A stretch of DNA of 64,000 bases, taken from Serilophus lunatus (lineage: Eukaryota; Chordata; Aves; Passeriformes; Eurylaimidae). The number at the start of each line of letters is the position of its first letter. Position 1 is the stretch's first letter. The translations under genes were made by a program, and so were the position numbers. The DNA lies in the NCBI GenBank assembly GCA_013399895.1, contig VXBA01000671.1:558001-622000 (forward strand), in the 5' to 3' direction. Of this stretch, positions 49,701 to 63,700 are shown piece by piece. The notes beneath the pieces are model-generated. The model ran no database searches. It worked only from the letters and a program-made list of their open reading frames with translations, and was not told the DNA's origin.

Positions 49701-52700
49701 GGGGGAGTTTTATCCCTCTTTTTGGAGGCAGGAAGCAAAAGATAGGAGCAGGCACCAAGAAAACAAGCTAGTCTAACTAGATATCAAAGAAGAGGAAGAT
49801 GAAGGGGATTTCTATTAATAGAAAAAGTCTATTGCACTGCAATCATCACTTTACTGAAGGATTAGATCCTATCAAGACACTGGTTTTCTCCATTCATCTC
49901 CTGACAAAAGTTTATCTGAGGACTCTGGAAGAGCTGGTTCTACCACAGCACAGAATTTTTGATAAACTATGCAATTTATAATATTCTTCATTTAATACTT
50001 CACCCAGTTATAAGGGACCACGTCTTGTCTGGAAGAGGCAGTTGCAGTAAGGAGAAGAATATTTGTGCTGTATAGAGTCAGAGATGTGCAAGCCAGATGG
50101 CCAGTCTGAGTTTCAAAGCAATATAAAATAAAGGGGAAAAGTGACTCCCTCTCAGGACTAGTGCTGAGCTCTGGATGAAGATAAAAAAGGAAGAAAGAGG
50201 GGGGAAAAAAATTCAGAGAGGAGAAAAAAATAATCTCAAAGCACAATTTGCTCATTATGCTTTGGGCTTTAGAGGGAACCTATCTGTTTTCTTGCATCAA
50301 GGCAGCCAGCAGCACTGCTGACCCCACACATGCCAACACATCCCCTGCTGTAGCACCCCTCCCAGTGAATACAGTCCTGTCCTGTGCCTCTTCAGGACCT
50401 CTCTTTCACAGCCAGATTTTTGCCACATGCAGACTCTGACATGCTGCTGTTCTTGTACAAAATCACAATTCCCTCCCCTTAAAACTCATGCCAGTGTCAT
50501 GGCACCTACTTTGCCCTCCAGACAAGATGAATCAGAGGGACAACATTGCTGTGCAACTGAATGTGGAGGCATTGTATCATCCACCCCCACTTCCAGAGGG
50601 TATCACACGAGGGAAAATAAGAAGCATACACAAAGCTCAGAACAGAAACCCTCCACTGGATGCCCTGTGGAAAGCCCCAGCTCTGTTCACGAGCCAGGGA
50701 CTCAGGCAAGAGCAGCTCCACAGAGCTCCTTGGTCATGTCAGCTGGAAGGCGACAGCTTGGGTTTATGAAAAATGGAGGCTGTGACATTTGTTTTTTTGC
50801 TGAAACAGATGTTTTTAGCTAGCAGGCATTTTTCTGTCCAGTTCTCAAATTGATTTTTTCCTGGATTCTCTACACTTTGCCACTGTTGCTGCGTTATCCA
50901 CTGAAAATATTTACAAAGGCATCAAAATTAACTCTGGGCAAGACTTTGGTGAGCAGGAGAGGGAGCCCAACAGAAAGCAATTCTACACGTGGAAAAGAAG
51001 CTGTTTCCTTTCCCTGCAATCAAAGAAACAGAGCAACTGGAGGACCAACTCTGAAGTCAAATAAGATGAATGGCAACCACAGCAAGGGCTATAAAAACAC
51101 CAATAAAAGGTAAGTTGCCATAAGGGAAATACCCGGCTCAACACCTCTCCAGCAAGGTAAGCATAATAAACTCACTCCTAACATGGATAGCAGTTTATTT
51201 TTTCAGGTGCAACCTAAATACAAAACCAGGGAGAGATGCAACACTTAAATTCCATCTGCTATGTAAATAGTCTTGCTTGTTGATGGAATTAGTTGCATGA
51301 TTTAGATCAACATAATCTGACCTTAAACAATGAAATTAGCGGCCAAAAGCCAGTGCTCCTCCTTCCCTGGGGGCTGCAGCAGTTTCTCTGCAAACCCCTT
51401 TCTCAGACCCTCAGAGAAGCCATTCCTCCTACTCTTGGCACCTGTCAGAGATCATGTTTTATTTTACTTTGCACCAATGCAAAGAGGTTCTAAATGTTCT
51501 GGATTAAAACAATCACAAAACATTTAAGTGCTTACAAGGCATTTCCAAATTCTCATCTGGCAAGTGAGTGGCTGATTTACAAGCCAGCTGTCAATACAGA
51601 ACAATTGCTCACCTCATTTTACAGGAAAGCAAAAATGTACAAAAAAAACCTTGCAATGCAGAATACTATGTAAAATTGCTTTTTTCCAACATGGCAATCA
51701 GCAGTGTGTGATCATCTGTGACCTGTCAAGGAGAGATGCCTGTTTACCTTTCAGATGAGCACCCAAGAGCTGGGACCTGCTAAGCAAATAACCAGAGACC
51801 ACCCTAAAGTTTTCCCCTTGCAAAGCACCAACCAGCACATCCCTACAGTTGAAGGCCCGCCTGAGCATCTGCGACTGTGCACTCACTTGTGTCAACACAA
51901 AGCAGGATCCCAGAGGTTCCATGCACCCTAAACCTCAAAGGAAAGATAATTCCTGCAGTTAATATTTATCTAGGCCAGCACAGTTACAGCTCTCAAAGGA
52001 AGACTCCAGTTTGGAAGTGTGACATATTACTATCTGCGGAGGATGAAAGGCAAATGCCCTGTTCCATTTGGATGTAGCCCTTGCTAAAAAGGAAGGGGAA
52101 TACAAAAAGCTGTCCCATGCACCCAGGGACACCTCTGCAGCTTTCCTGGAAGAGGAAACCAAATGAAAGCAGAAGAAAGCATCAGTGTTTGACCTTACAT
52201 CTCCCAGTTATATCTGCCCAAGACTCTGCTTACAATGGAACAGCAGATGGTATTGCTCTTTCCTTAAAGAAAGCATCCATGCTTTAGGGGACTGCATGCA
52301 ACAGTACTGTATCGAGAAGGGCAAAACAAGCCTTCTGAGAGAAGGAACCTGATTTTTAAGTCAGTATTTTCAATGTTGAGGAATCTGTCACTTTTCTGTA
52401 AAAGGAATCCTCAGGACTGCCTCCTCACTATTCACTACACTCAGCTCTACAATCCTATCGCTTGTTCTTATTAAAATCCTGACACAAAACTATGTGTGGC
52501 AGTATCATGATGCATTAAAATTGCAATTATGTACTACAGACAAAGCAACTGCATTTTGAAGGAGCAAGTATGACTTAGTCTAAAATGTCATTACTACTAG
52601 GAAAATAAACAAACCAAGGACACTTCATTCTATACCATTAAGCATTTCAAAGTATCTGGGTGACACCACTGTACTAAGTAGCAGACTACTCACTTTCCCA

Positions 52701-53684
52701 TATAATTTGTTTAATAGGCAGCTGAAAACATTAGAAAGACAAAAGGGAGTTTTTATATTCTGATCATTTACATTTTATCTACATTAACAATCAAAATCAT
52801 CATAAGCAGTGAAAGGACTGTTATCAGATATCATTTTGATGACACGTATCCTTTTAAGTGTATCCAATGTTCCTCATATCATTAGAAGCAAGGGAAAAAT
52901 TAATAGAATACTAATGGCCAAGCAAGCTCCAAGCACAATAACTACTCCTTTTTTCTGTTCATTTTATAAGCCTGTATTTTAGCTCCATTTCCTCTTGAAG
53001 ATCATTTGAAAAAATAAAAAAAATTGAATATACTGTCTGAATACTTAATTTTCTCCCATGCTCCAGTACACCTGAAGAGCTACAAACACGGGCAAAGCCA
53101 CCTATTTCTACATCTTCAGCTTCTCCCTTCCCACCTTTTTATTTTTTTGCTCTGATGCCAAGACCACAGCTCTTTCCATGCTCATCATTACACCCGTTTC
53201 TTTACACACTTCTTGTCCATATTCAACTGCTGTCACCTGTTTGCTCATGGATTGCAAACCCAGACACAACAGCACCACTGTCCCATGTAGGGGCTGGGTA
53301 CAAACACTTGTGTGTGTATTTAAATCCCAATGTTACACCATTGCAATTGGTGGCAGACTGCCCCCAATCCAAGATTTCAGCAAGAACCTGCATCATCCTT
53401 TCCTTAGCCCTAAACTGAGGCCCTCTGATGATCCCTTCCTTTCAAAGGACAAAAAAAAAAAACAAAACAAAACCTGAAAAGGTCAGAAAGGATCAACAGC
53501 ACAGCTCTCCAGTATTTTGCCTCCCCTTGCACTTTTTACTGGATCTCTAACCCTTAAGAAGTGCACCAAACGCTCCCCAAAGCAGCACATGAGAAGCAGG
53601 ATGTACTTTGCTGCATGAGGTGTATCACTGCATTGAAGGGAGCAGAGCAAACACAGAACACCACTGAAGAGCAGAGAGTCATAG
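40743..53684. other. Intronic sequence, no gene found
   Basis: Thirteen kilobases without a recognised exon or dispersed repeat. T13 lies at 44058-44070, T10 at 49113-49122 and A12 at 53451-53462. AT-rich repeat-free blocks occur at about 44830-45390, 45890-46270 and 52470-53060. Plus-strand open frames such as 43084-43617 (177 codons) and 49174-49674 (166 codons) show no known domain. Confidence 0.4.
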
Positions 53685-54030
53685 TCCGTTAACTATAATT
53701 AGAGGAAAGTAATTTATGAAGCAAATAAACTTGGATGTTAGCTGTGTACAGTAAGTGCATAGGAGGTAATGCCTTCTGAAGAGTTTCCATCATTCCCTAG
53801 TAACCCATGCTTAATTAGATATTTTTACCTTAATGCAGATTTCCTCTCTAATGCTCCTGCTGTCCTTCCCCTCCCCACCCTCTCCCCCTAATGCGAGTGG
53901 CTTTGTCCTCTGACAAAAGCCCACTGCAATGGGCAAAGTGCCAACATAATTAATTTTTCAGTAAAAGCCAAGTTGTTGTTTTCTCAGAAACGTTTTACAC
54001 TTCAGAAAACGTCAGAAGTGTCAGAGTCCA
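53685..54030. other. AT-rich block, weak candidate conserved element
   Basis: Contains GTTAACTATAATTAG, TGCTTAATTAGATAT, ACATAATTAATTTTTC and retained CpGs (AATGCGAGTGG, GAAACGTTTTACAC, GAAAACGTCAG) within otherwise CpG-poor intron. Homeodomain-type words cluster here. Inference only. Confidence 0.2.
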
Positions 54031-54934
54031 TAAGCAGAAACAAAATCAGAGATCTGCTTCCCTATTAATACTGCATGACCTCCTCAACCATCTCACTCCG
54101 GGAGGGGAAGACAGGGCACTCGACAGGGAGCAGAGGAGCCAGCAGAGAGGGGAGGGAGCCAGGGAGCTAAACAGTGTTAGTCACTGGCAGGTTAGAAAAG
54201 CAACCAAGGGTAAAATAAAAGGCACACAGAACCAAGTGCCCCTGCTTTAACAGCAAGCTGAAAAACTGGGTGCTGCTGTTCAGAAGAAGGGGCATGCAAA
54301 GCCCAGAGGAGAGCAGAGAGGCAACACTCGGTCCTCGGTGCTCAATCAGCTTTAAATTCCTTCTCCAACACCTCTGCATATAGAGGTGGCAATGCAAAAC
54401 TACAGTTGTCTATAGAGAGGATGGAAGTGCTGTGCTGACTCTACTTGTGTCTCAAAGGGATCCCTCAAGCCTCCTCTCAGCGCATCGTCCAAGACAAGAC
54501 AGGGGTCACCTTCAGAAATAACACGTAGGAGTCCTGTTTTCTGTCCCCTTTCACCCCTGAGCTCAGCTGCTGCTGTTTTACTGCGACCTCAGCTCCAATA
54601 CATGCACAAACACCCTTCCTGAAGCCTGCAAATATATCACAGTGAGTTATGTGTCCTTTCAGACCTCTACAAAAACACAAAAGGAGATATATCTCTGCTT
54701 TCCCAGGAGAGCTTCAGCAGAAAGGCTCAGACACAGAACAGGCATTGGCCATGGAAGACACCAATCCCACTTCCACAGAAGTTTTACAGCCCTAAAGATA
54801 TAGGGGCTCAGGTCACCACCCAATTTCATCATCATTTGGTGTAGCTTTGGTGTAGCTGGTAGTACCAAAACCTGGTATTAACAGAGCAGATCAGTTCTTA
54901 CCCAGAGTAACTCAGAAACATTTTGGTACAACTT
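54031..54934. other. Intronic sequence, nothing recognised
   Basis: A mixed-composition stretch with no exon or repeat identified. Confidence 0.4.
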
Positions 54935-55120
54935 AATCACAGAACTACACAATTGCTTAGGTTGAAAAAGCCCTCTAAGATCATCGAGTCCAACCATTAA
55001 ACCAGCACTGCCAAGTCCACTATTATAAATCATGTTGTCAAGTGCCACATCTACATGTTTTTTAAACCCCTCTGGGGACAGTGACTCAAATAGTCCTGTG
55101 GGCAGCCTGTTGCAAATGAA
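54935..55120 (-). mobile_element. CR1 LINE, 3'-end fragment
   Basis: The plus strand reads AATCACAGAACTACACAATT, then GATCATCGAGTCCAACCATT, AACCAGCACTGCCAAGTCCA and CCTCTGGGGACAGTGACTC, the reverse complement of the CR1 3' UTR of the same group as the 40.2-kb copy. It is 5'-truncated near GGCAGCCTGTTGCAAATG and lies in GPC3 orientation. Confidence 0.93.
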
Positions 55121-58100
55121 GTTTTGCTTCAGGCTGCTGTGTGCCTTCCCACTGTTTAATGCCCCATGAACCACGTTCAGCAACGTTACTGACAGAATTG
55201 AGCTTTGTCCACAAAAGGCTGGCATTAGGCCCCTGCCTTGGGCTCCTGCCACCTTAGAGTCAATTCTTGTTACAAGTAAAGCTGCATCTTTTCTTTCTTC
55301 CCTTGTCCATTTTTCCTTCTCTCCTCTGAGTCCATTAAAGAACCCTAAACATTTTCTGGCACAGTCAGATCCTTGAACAGGTGATCATTCCTCAGTCCCT
55401 AAACTAAGTTCTCTTGCTGTATTAATCTCTCCAAAGAGTTTAAAAAATGGTATTGAAATACTTTCTATAGAAAAATATCCACATTTGCCCTAATTTGCTC
55501 ACTCTGCCTCCTGCAGCATTGTAAACACAAAAGGAAAAAGAGGCATAGCCATTTACAGGATTGGAACAAAAGTTTTCATTATTATTTGTTTGCTGATACA
55601 CTCAAACTCAAACTTACACAGACTGATTACAGGAAGAAAACAGCAACATGGGCACCTGAGAAGGTCCACCTGACCACAGCAGGTATTGCTCATGCAGATC
55701 CAGCTGAGAGGAGGGAACACATTCCTAACATCATATATACAGAGGATAAAAAGCCCTCTCACATTCCACAAGCAAACTCACTTTAACTGCAGCAAATTTG
55801 AGTCCCTTCCAAATCTCTGAATGAATGATCACACTTCAGAACAGCACAAGAGCTTTCTGCAGGAGACATTTAGATTAAACATTATAACAGATTACAGGCA
55901 GAGCTGGTAGCCCTGCATATTACAGTTGCCTAATGCTTCTGATCTTTAGACCCTATTCCTACTTACCTATAATTTTGCCAAGCTCCAGCCATCTGGACTG
56001 CAACTTTGCATGCCTTTTGCCTGCCTCAGGCAAATTTTCATTTCAGCCAAAATGGTTTGACTACTTCTGAGAACAAGGCAGAGAGGAAGGATTTATCTTT
56101 TCTGTTTTGCCTACAGTAAAAAAATCCTGCTGACCTTTTCTTTAATTAGCTAAAGCATTTCCCAGACTTTGAAACAAAACTCAACTTTTGACAGGATTTT
56201 GTTCAAGTCTGTATAAACATGAACTTTTTGGTCACAATTTGGGAGTTCAGTTGAGTTTGGGGTTTTTTTTGCTCTATCTGCAGGAATGTACCCAGATCTG
56301 ACTCATGTGTGCTTTGAGAGGATGGGGAGAGAATAAGAGTTGATTTTTTTTTTCTATATACACTTTCAACCTTGAAGCCTCCTGCTTTTTAAAAGAGAGG
56401 TCAAGTTTTCATGAATTATTGCCTTTTTTTTATTAACTTGAAGTCAAAGTGGAAATACTTGGAAGCCGGACACTGCTGCTCCAGCTCCTTGTCAGCTCTG
56501 GAAGTCAAAAAGTGTGGAGTGTACAAAGCCGGTGTTAACCAAAGAGGTTGTACCCAAACCCAAGACCTACAACTTGAATATCTTTTGCTACACTTCAGTG
56601 AACACAAACATAAAAAGTCTTAATTAGTCTCCTTCTGAATTCCAGGTCTTCTGTCTGTGGAATAAACATGCTACTGCTCAGTGTTGAGCATCATGAAAAT
56701 CATCACATGGAATCGAAAATTTGGAGGAGTTCTGTCTACAAGTGTCATTTACAAGTACTAAAAAACAGACATCAAACAACAAGAAGAAACAAAACTCATC
56801 ATTAAGGGACTTTTTTTCACTGTTCTTACACAAAGGAAGAAGCTTGTGGAAAAACACACATGATGCCACAATTAAAGGCTGCATTCTAATGCACAGGACA
56901 CAAGAACCAAATCGAGGGTGCAGGTATCACCTGGTTTGTTCATAACCTTCATAAACTTTTCACCCCCAATAACGTCCTTCAAATGTAGTTTTCTGAACAG
57001 TTTTGTGATCCAGCTGTTGGTGTGAGACAAATCCAGGTGGATCAATGTGCTTCTGAAGAGGTTACTTTCTCCCAGCTCTGTATCTTCAGGATACATTTCA
57101 GGATCAAATATTTACTTACTAGTGAGTTGAATTATTTTTCATGCTTATGTGTGTCACAGTGAAGCATCACAAGGCTAGACAAAGAAATGGGTTTCAACCT
57201 CTCTCCAGTTCAAACACTGCCTCCTCATTTGATGCGAAGCATTTGCTTTTATGCAACAGTAGTAATGCAGTGCACTTTCTAGAGCATCTTTAAAGTAAAA
57301 ATCTATGCAATCTAGTAAAAAACAGCATTATACTTGTCCATTAATTCAAGTAGATTCTGAACCACATCCCTTAGAAAATGAGCCATTTCCTCAAATGTCA
57401 AATGCACTGTTTACTCCTCACTGGTAGCAAAATGTGATGTACAGGGTTACTAATGTCATTTCCAGGTTGTTATCTAAACAAACAGCCTATGAACAAAGCA
57501 AGAGGGGAAAAAGCAGCTTATCCCCACCCTTAAAGCTGCTGCAAATTCCAACAGACAAGTGCCATCTCACAGCAAACACAGAGTTACTCAGCATGGAAAC
57601 GTACCTTTAATCTTTCTTCAGAAGCCACAAAGCTCATTCCCAAGGACAGCGAAGGCTCTGGCAGCACAAGAGCTCTTCAAGGCAGATCTTTCCCCCATTT
57701 CAAGGCTACCCATTTAAAAGCAGGCACTCTCTTCATTTATTACAGTGCTGCAGCTCACACAAGTTGCAGTAAGCATATGACCTCCTGGTCCCTGCAATGT
57801 GTGGTTTCCTCTCTGTGCCAGCTGACAGATGACAGAAGCAGCTCAGCCCCATCTTGGTCCCACCCTCAGTGGGGAGCTGCCATAGGAACCCAGCACAGCT
57901 GGGCAGATGTGAACCTCCAGCAACCCAGGAGCAGCGTGGGCTGTTCCTACAGGCACCTGCACAGAGTCCCAGTGTTCAGCCCACAGGTATCTCCTCCTCC
58001 TGTTGTCCTGTTTCTATAGGGAGCAAAGCCCAGCACAAAGCTCACCATTCTCCAACAGGACCATAGACAGGAGTAACCATCTCTCCCTCTAGTCTCACGT

Positions 58101-59552
58101 CAATCCAGCTTGCTGCCTAACCCTGGGACAGCCACGGGTCAGTCTCACATGTGCTGCTCCCATGTACCTGTGCAAGTGCTTTGGCAGAGAGAGCCCCCCT
58201 GCACAGCCTGATGGTCAAACCTCACCATCACCCTCCAACCAGCACACACAGCTCTTCTGCAAAGACAGGAGGGAGCACAGTCACCACCCTGCCTTCCACA
58301 AAAGGCTGAGCAAGACAACCACCATCCACTGCTGGGCTCTTGCTATTTCTTCAGACAAAAAATAAAAGTCCCTATTTTTGATATTTCTTACTGACATACC
58401 AAGAGCAGAGGCCAACTTCTTATGACTGAAGTGTTTGCTGTGAGCAGAAATGCTGTGCAAGAGATTCAGCAGCCTTCTGGTCATTTTTCTCTTTAGACAG
58501 CACTTTAATTTTTATTTTTTTTAATATTCTATCTACACAAGCAGAGGCTCAGCTGCAGAACCATCCACCAGCTGCGTATCCCAGGCCCACTTCCACCCAG
58601 CTGAGGGGGGCAATGCCTTACATCACGTGTGAAAATCCTTCTCAGGCCATCTCAGAGGCCTCCATCCAGCTCTCACTAAGTACCTAATAATTCCCACAGG
58701 TCTCATAAGAAGGTCGATCACGGCTGTGCAGCCGGACATCAGAGACCGAGCGCTCCCCTGACAAACGACAGCATAAATAACCATCTTAAAAGCCTTGTCC
58801 ACAGGGAAGTTGTGCACCTAAATCAGCCAGCACAGATTTCTCCAGTACAAATTGCTCTCACCCTGCCATGATCTGGGCTGGCATTCTCAGCTGAAGGACC
58901 AGAGATACTATTTTCTTCCATTTAAAAGACTATTTGGAATTTATGAGCCAATATTGAAGAACAGTTGATAGCCCACTTAAATGGGAGACTCAAGCAGATT
59001 GAAATAATTTCATAATTAAAAGGCAATAAAAGCATGTGTGTCATTTCAATATGATTCCTTGGAAATTCAGTAGCAATTTGATTTTATTTTTTTAATGAGA
59101 CAGATTTGAGAGAATGCATTGATCTGATTAGTCTTCACATTCTTTCCACCTTTTAGTGTAAGCCAATCTCTTCACATGGATTACTAGGCCTATTTAATTT
59201 CCTTTCCCTAAAAAAGGAACATCATTTTTTACTGTGTTCATAATCAGAATTTGACCAATACATACACACTGCATCACTGCAAGCTGTTAGTCACCAATTT
59301 CCTTCAAAAAGAGTGAATTCCAAAGCTGTGAGCTGTAATACTAGAGGCAGCCTTACTGTTCTCCACTCCTTTTAAAATTGCTTCTTTATGACACTCAATC
59401 ATAGATTTTCTGACTTGAAGATGACAGATTTGGGAAGAGCTGATCAGGAACAGAATTCATTTGCAATTGATCTACACTACTCTTTGTTTTGCCTTGTCTC
59501 AGAGGGTTGGGTTTTTTAATCTTCACTTTCTAACAAACAGGTTTATGTGATT
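55121..59552. other. Intronic sequence, no gene found
   Basis: No recognised exon. AT-rich patches occur at about 56060-56430 and 58900-59240. A minus-strand frame at 56872-57096 has a very weak likeness to the end of a LINE endonuclease domain (see findings). Confidence 0.4.
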
Positions 59553-59566
59553 CCCCCCCCCCCCCC
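59553..59566 (+). repeat. C14 homopolymer
   Basis: Fourteen C in a row between TGATT and AGCA, followed by T8. Poly-C of this length is uncommon in otherwise AT-rich intron. The exact length may be affected by sequencing error. Confidence 0.8.
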
Positions 59567-60600
59567 AGCATTTTTTTTCCAATTAAGTTTTGGGGTTTTT
59601 TAATATTAGCAGATTAAATATGCAGTGCTTCCTACATTTAATCTGTCACAGAAGATGCATTAATTCCTAAATGCAATACTTCATGGAAATGGAATCATAA
59701 TTTTCCTTCATCTCCTGTGCAGCAGTGGCTGCCACATGCAAACCCAGATATCTGCCTCTGACCCACCAGCATGGCATGGGACAAATTAGCTCAATCCAGC
59801 AAAAACATCTGAAGGAGTCCAGCTGCTGTGCACACCACAGCAATTACAGATTCAATCTAACTTCTAAATCCAGAGTCAGAACTTACTGAGCTTGTTGCAT
59901 AAATACTCCCTGGAGTATCCTCCTGTGCCTTTTACTGAGAATGCCAAGGTATCACCATCCCACCAACATCCCTTCCAGACACTAAAACAGAGGGAAGAGC
60001 AGGGAAAAAAGTAATTTCATTACACTGGTCACCAATTTCTATTTTGTAGCAGTTTTGAACTAATCTACAATGCAAACCAGAGCTGAAAAACACTCAGACG
60101 TGTTGCAAACAACTCCTTAATTCATGGTGGGCCAATGGGAAGGGATTTGGACTCCAGCCCTTTCCCACACACCAGCAGTGGCACACAGGTTGCATAGGAG
60201 CAGTGATAAGCTGCAGTGTCACCAAGACTTATAGATCAGGATTAAGAGCAAAAGTATCTTTGTTTTGTAAAAAGAAAAATCTGTTAGACCTATGTTTTTC
60301 AGAAAGCAAAAGGGTTTAATCATCCTATTGCCTTAAAAAAAGTCCACCACAAAGGCAGCAGAACAGGGCAGCAATTATTGCATGGCTGTTCTCAGCTGGG
60401 ACAACACTGCCAGACCTGGGCACTAGTGAGGCAAATGCCATCCCTTCCCAAACATTGATACTTTGGAGCTCTTTCCAATCACTTGGTGGGATCTGTCTCC
60501 AAGATGCTCTTGGGTTATGTTCCTCTGCAACCAAAATGCAAGAGCTTTAATTTCAAAAGCAAAGCTTCTCATACACCCACACAAATCACCATCCATCAGA
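59567..60600. other. Intronic sequence, nothing recognised
   Basis: AT-rich at first, then mixed. No exon or repeat identified before the CR1 copy at 60601. Confidence 0.4.
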
Positions 60601-60742
60601 ACCACGATCCCTGGAAGTGCTAAAAACTGTGTAGATGGGGCACTTGGGGACATGGTTCAGTGGCGGGCTTGGTAGTGCTGGGCTAGTGGTTAAACCCACT
60701 GAACCTAAAGTTCTAGTCCAACTTAAATGAGCTATGATTCTT
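60601..60742 (+). mobile_element. CR1 LINE, 3'-end fragment
   Basis: CGATCCCTGGAAGTGCTAAA, GGGGACATGGTTCAGTGGCG, GGGCTTGGTAGTGCTGGGC and TCTAGTCCAACTTAAATGAG follow the CR1 3' UTR of the 'gacatggtttagtggtgg' group, ending near GCTATGATTCTTATG. It is a short 5'-truncated copy, antisense to GPC3. Confidence 0.9.
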
Positions 60743-63700
60743 ATGACACCTGCACTCTAAGCCCTACAAGCAGCCACAGCACCAGGTGCAGCATCCCAGT
60801 GTACCTGGATAAAAGGTGTTTTCCAGGTAACATCTCCCCTAAGCAGATCAGTCTGAACCAGACCCAGCCCAGCCTGCATCCCCTTCACAGCAGCAGAAGA
60901 AAAACCTAAACCCAAATGTTTAGATGCTGTTGCCACATTAAAAAAACCCCCACAAGGAAGATCCCACACCCCTCAGCACCCCTGCACCATCCGTGCCAGA
61001 CGCATCTGCTTTACTTCCTAATGAGCACTACGTGTCACGGGCCTGCCACACTCATTTCTTTGATATCAAAAGGAATGCAGAAAGCCATGCCTCTTCTGGG
61101 CTGAGGGAATAAAGCCAATTTCAAACTACTACAGTTGAGTAATGAAAAATTAGACCAAGGCGCTTCTATGATTTTTTTGAACATTCTAAGGATAAAGTAC
61201 AAAGCTTGAAAACCGGATTGCCAGTGCCTCCAGCATGTCCAAAAGTTACACAGGCTTCTACACACCAGATAACCCAAGAGGCACTGCCAGCAATACATAC
61301 TTGTGAGTTAAGCTGTCATCTGCCCTCCCTGTTTGAGTGGTGTTTTTCACAGATTAATATACTTTCGCAGCAGAATGAAAGATTATAAATTGCTAAAATT
61401 GATTTCACATCAGTGGTGAAGTCAGAGTGAGTAACACACCTGAGGTGACCCAGTCTGCTCAAGGGAATGTGAAACCACAGTGTATTGACAGTTTAATTGG
61501 CTCAGCAAGAGTTCATTTCCCTCAGATGAAATGCACCATTGGCCATTTTACCACTACATCTTATCGCTGCTTTAGAAGTGAAGCACATGACAATCTAGCA
61601 AAATGTTTTCCTTACAGAGACAGCCCTTGTCTTTATTGCTGGGTGCTGGCTTCCTTCCCCCTTTCCTCCCCAGCACATGCCAACCAGCTCTTGTTTGCAT
61701 CTTAAGCACTTTGCAGGATGAGAATGCCTCTATGTGTCCTTTCAGGACATATGGATGGAAGATGCTGCTGTGCCCATTTCTGTACTGAAACTACAAAAGA
61801 GAAAACACAAAAATTCAGTGGCACCGAGCAGTTCTATAAATACCACATTCAAGGGTAACATGACATTTATATCACCTTACTGCAAACTGAAAAGATGTCA
61901 TTTGACTGCTTTATAGCATTAGGAGGCGTTTAAAAGATGTTAGCACTTGAAGTATCAAAAGATGATAAAACTTAGAGCTCAAAAGGTAATTACAGAAAAC
62001 AGCCCACTTGTGGAAGCAGGAGACTCAAAGGAACACAGGAGCACTCGTTCCCTGGCTTTCTCACAACTCACACTCCAACAGGGAATGCAGGCAGAGGATC
62101 ATGTTTTGCCAGCATGCTTCAGAGCCAATGGGACAGAGGCATCCCCAGCACACAGACGTGGAGGGGCTGTGGGGGATGCCACAGGCATCCCAGCAAGGCC
62201 ACAACACTCCTGCACATCCCCAGCCCAGACACTTCCTCATGCAAAAGGGCCATGTCCCCTGTGGAGGTGTAACATCTGTCACAGCCCTGCCCACAGAGCA
62301 GCAGTGTGCCCACACTCAATGCCTCCCTTGCCCCTCAGAGGCAGGAAAGCACCATCTCCTTTCAAAGTAGAGGAGCAGCATCAGAGCTGGCAGGGAACAG
62401 CAGCAAAAGGCACAAGTATCCAGGAACTCCTCTGCATGTTATGAACTGGGGACCCCTAAGCCCGGACACCAAGTGCAGTGCTCAGAAACTGCTGAAGCAG
62501 CACACAGGCAGCTACAAGAAGGGCCTTATTAACCTCCAAGCCTCATTTCACCCACAAAGGGAAAGGTGCCAGCAGTATTTCATTGCAGGGGGAAAACAGG
62601 CAGGACATAGGGAGGGATCTCAACACACAACTCCCCAAAGCTGCACCCTTCAAGCCATGAAGGCATCGAAAGCAAAGCAGGGGCTGGGGTGGCCAGGGTC
62701 ATCTCCTGCCACAGACTTGGCTCCTCCATGGACACGCTGGAGAGTTGCTGCCAGCCCTCCACAAAGGGCACAATGCAGAATCTTCCTCCAGCAGATACCC
62801 ACCACGGGGACCCCATGGGGGCCTCTCTGCATGGAAACACAGGTGGGAGCATGAGGAGGATGTGAGCGTGGGAATGTGCTGCAACTGAGGATGCAGGGAA
62901 ACAGCCAACAAGCAAGGAGGAACCCCAGAGACACACACTGAGTGCTGCATCAGCTGTGAGCAAGGATTTTGGAAGATGAAAGGAAATGGGAACACTGTGG
63001 TACAGGACAGAGGGAGCCCAGGCTGGAGGGGAGACTCATCTCAGGCTGAGCATCACAAGGAGCACTGAGAGGCTCCTCCAGGGAGCAGCCCCATCCAGCA
63101 CATCCAGAGCCTGGCCAGCCACACGCCAGCGCTGTGCTGCCATTGAAACTTCAGGCATGAGAGAGAAACAAAAGCAAAACTAAACATATTTCAAAATATC
63201 CCTTCTCGGTAGCATGCACTGTCATGCAATACTTCCAAAGCCATGGTTTATGTGGCTCAGGAGGGCAGTTTCATGCCCTAACTCCTGCATGATGGATTTT
63301 ACAATTTGTTAAAGAAACTCATCAATCCTCAGCAGTCATTTTTAATGCCCAGAGCCTCCACAAACTCCCGCATTTTGCTGATCCCCCAATTTCAAATCAT
63401 TTGAAATTGCTGCTACTATTACAGCTCTGCTCCTAAAGCTAAGCATTATAGCACACTCCAGACTTCTAGCTTCGTATGCTGGTGTAATAAACAGATTAAC
63501 TGTGATTTATGAACAATAAGTTCTGGTTATTTGAAAGGAAACATTACCTCCCTAGCCCAGTTCTGACAACCAGGGATCTCTCATTATGCAGACAGCTCTT
63601 TCCACCTACCTGTAATCATCGGTTTAGCACATCGTTATCAACCTGGGAAATGTATGCCATAGTTTTCAGCTACAAGTTTCATGCACACCCAAAGCATCTG

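Noticed and set aside
62306..62854. 182-codon plus-strand open frame and overlapping frames from 61947 to 62995
   Set aside because: All lie in one G+C-richer patch, are open in several frames on both strands and match no known protein.
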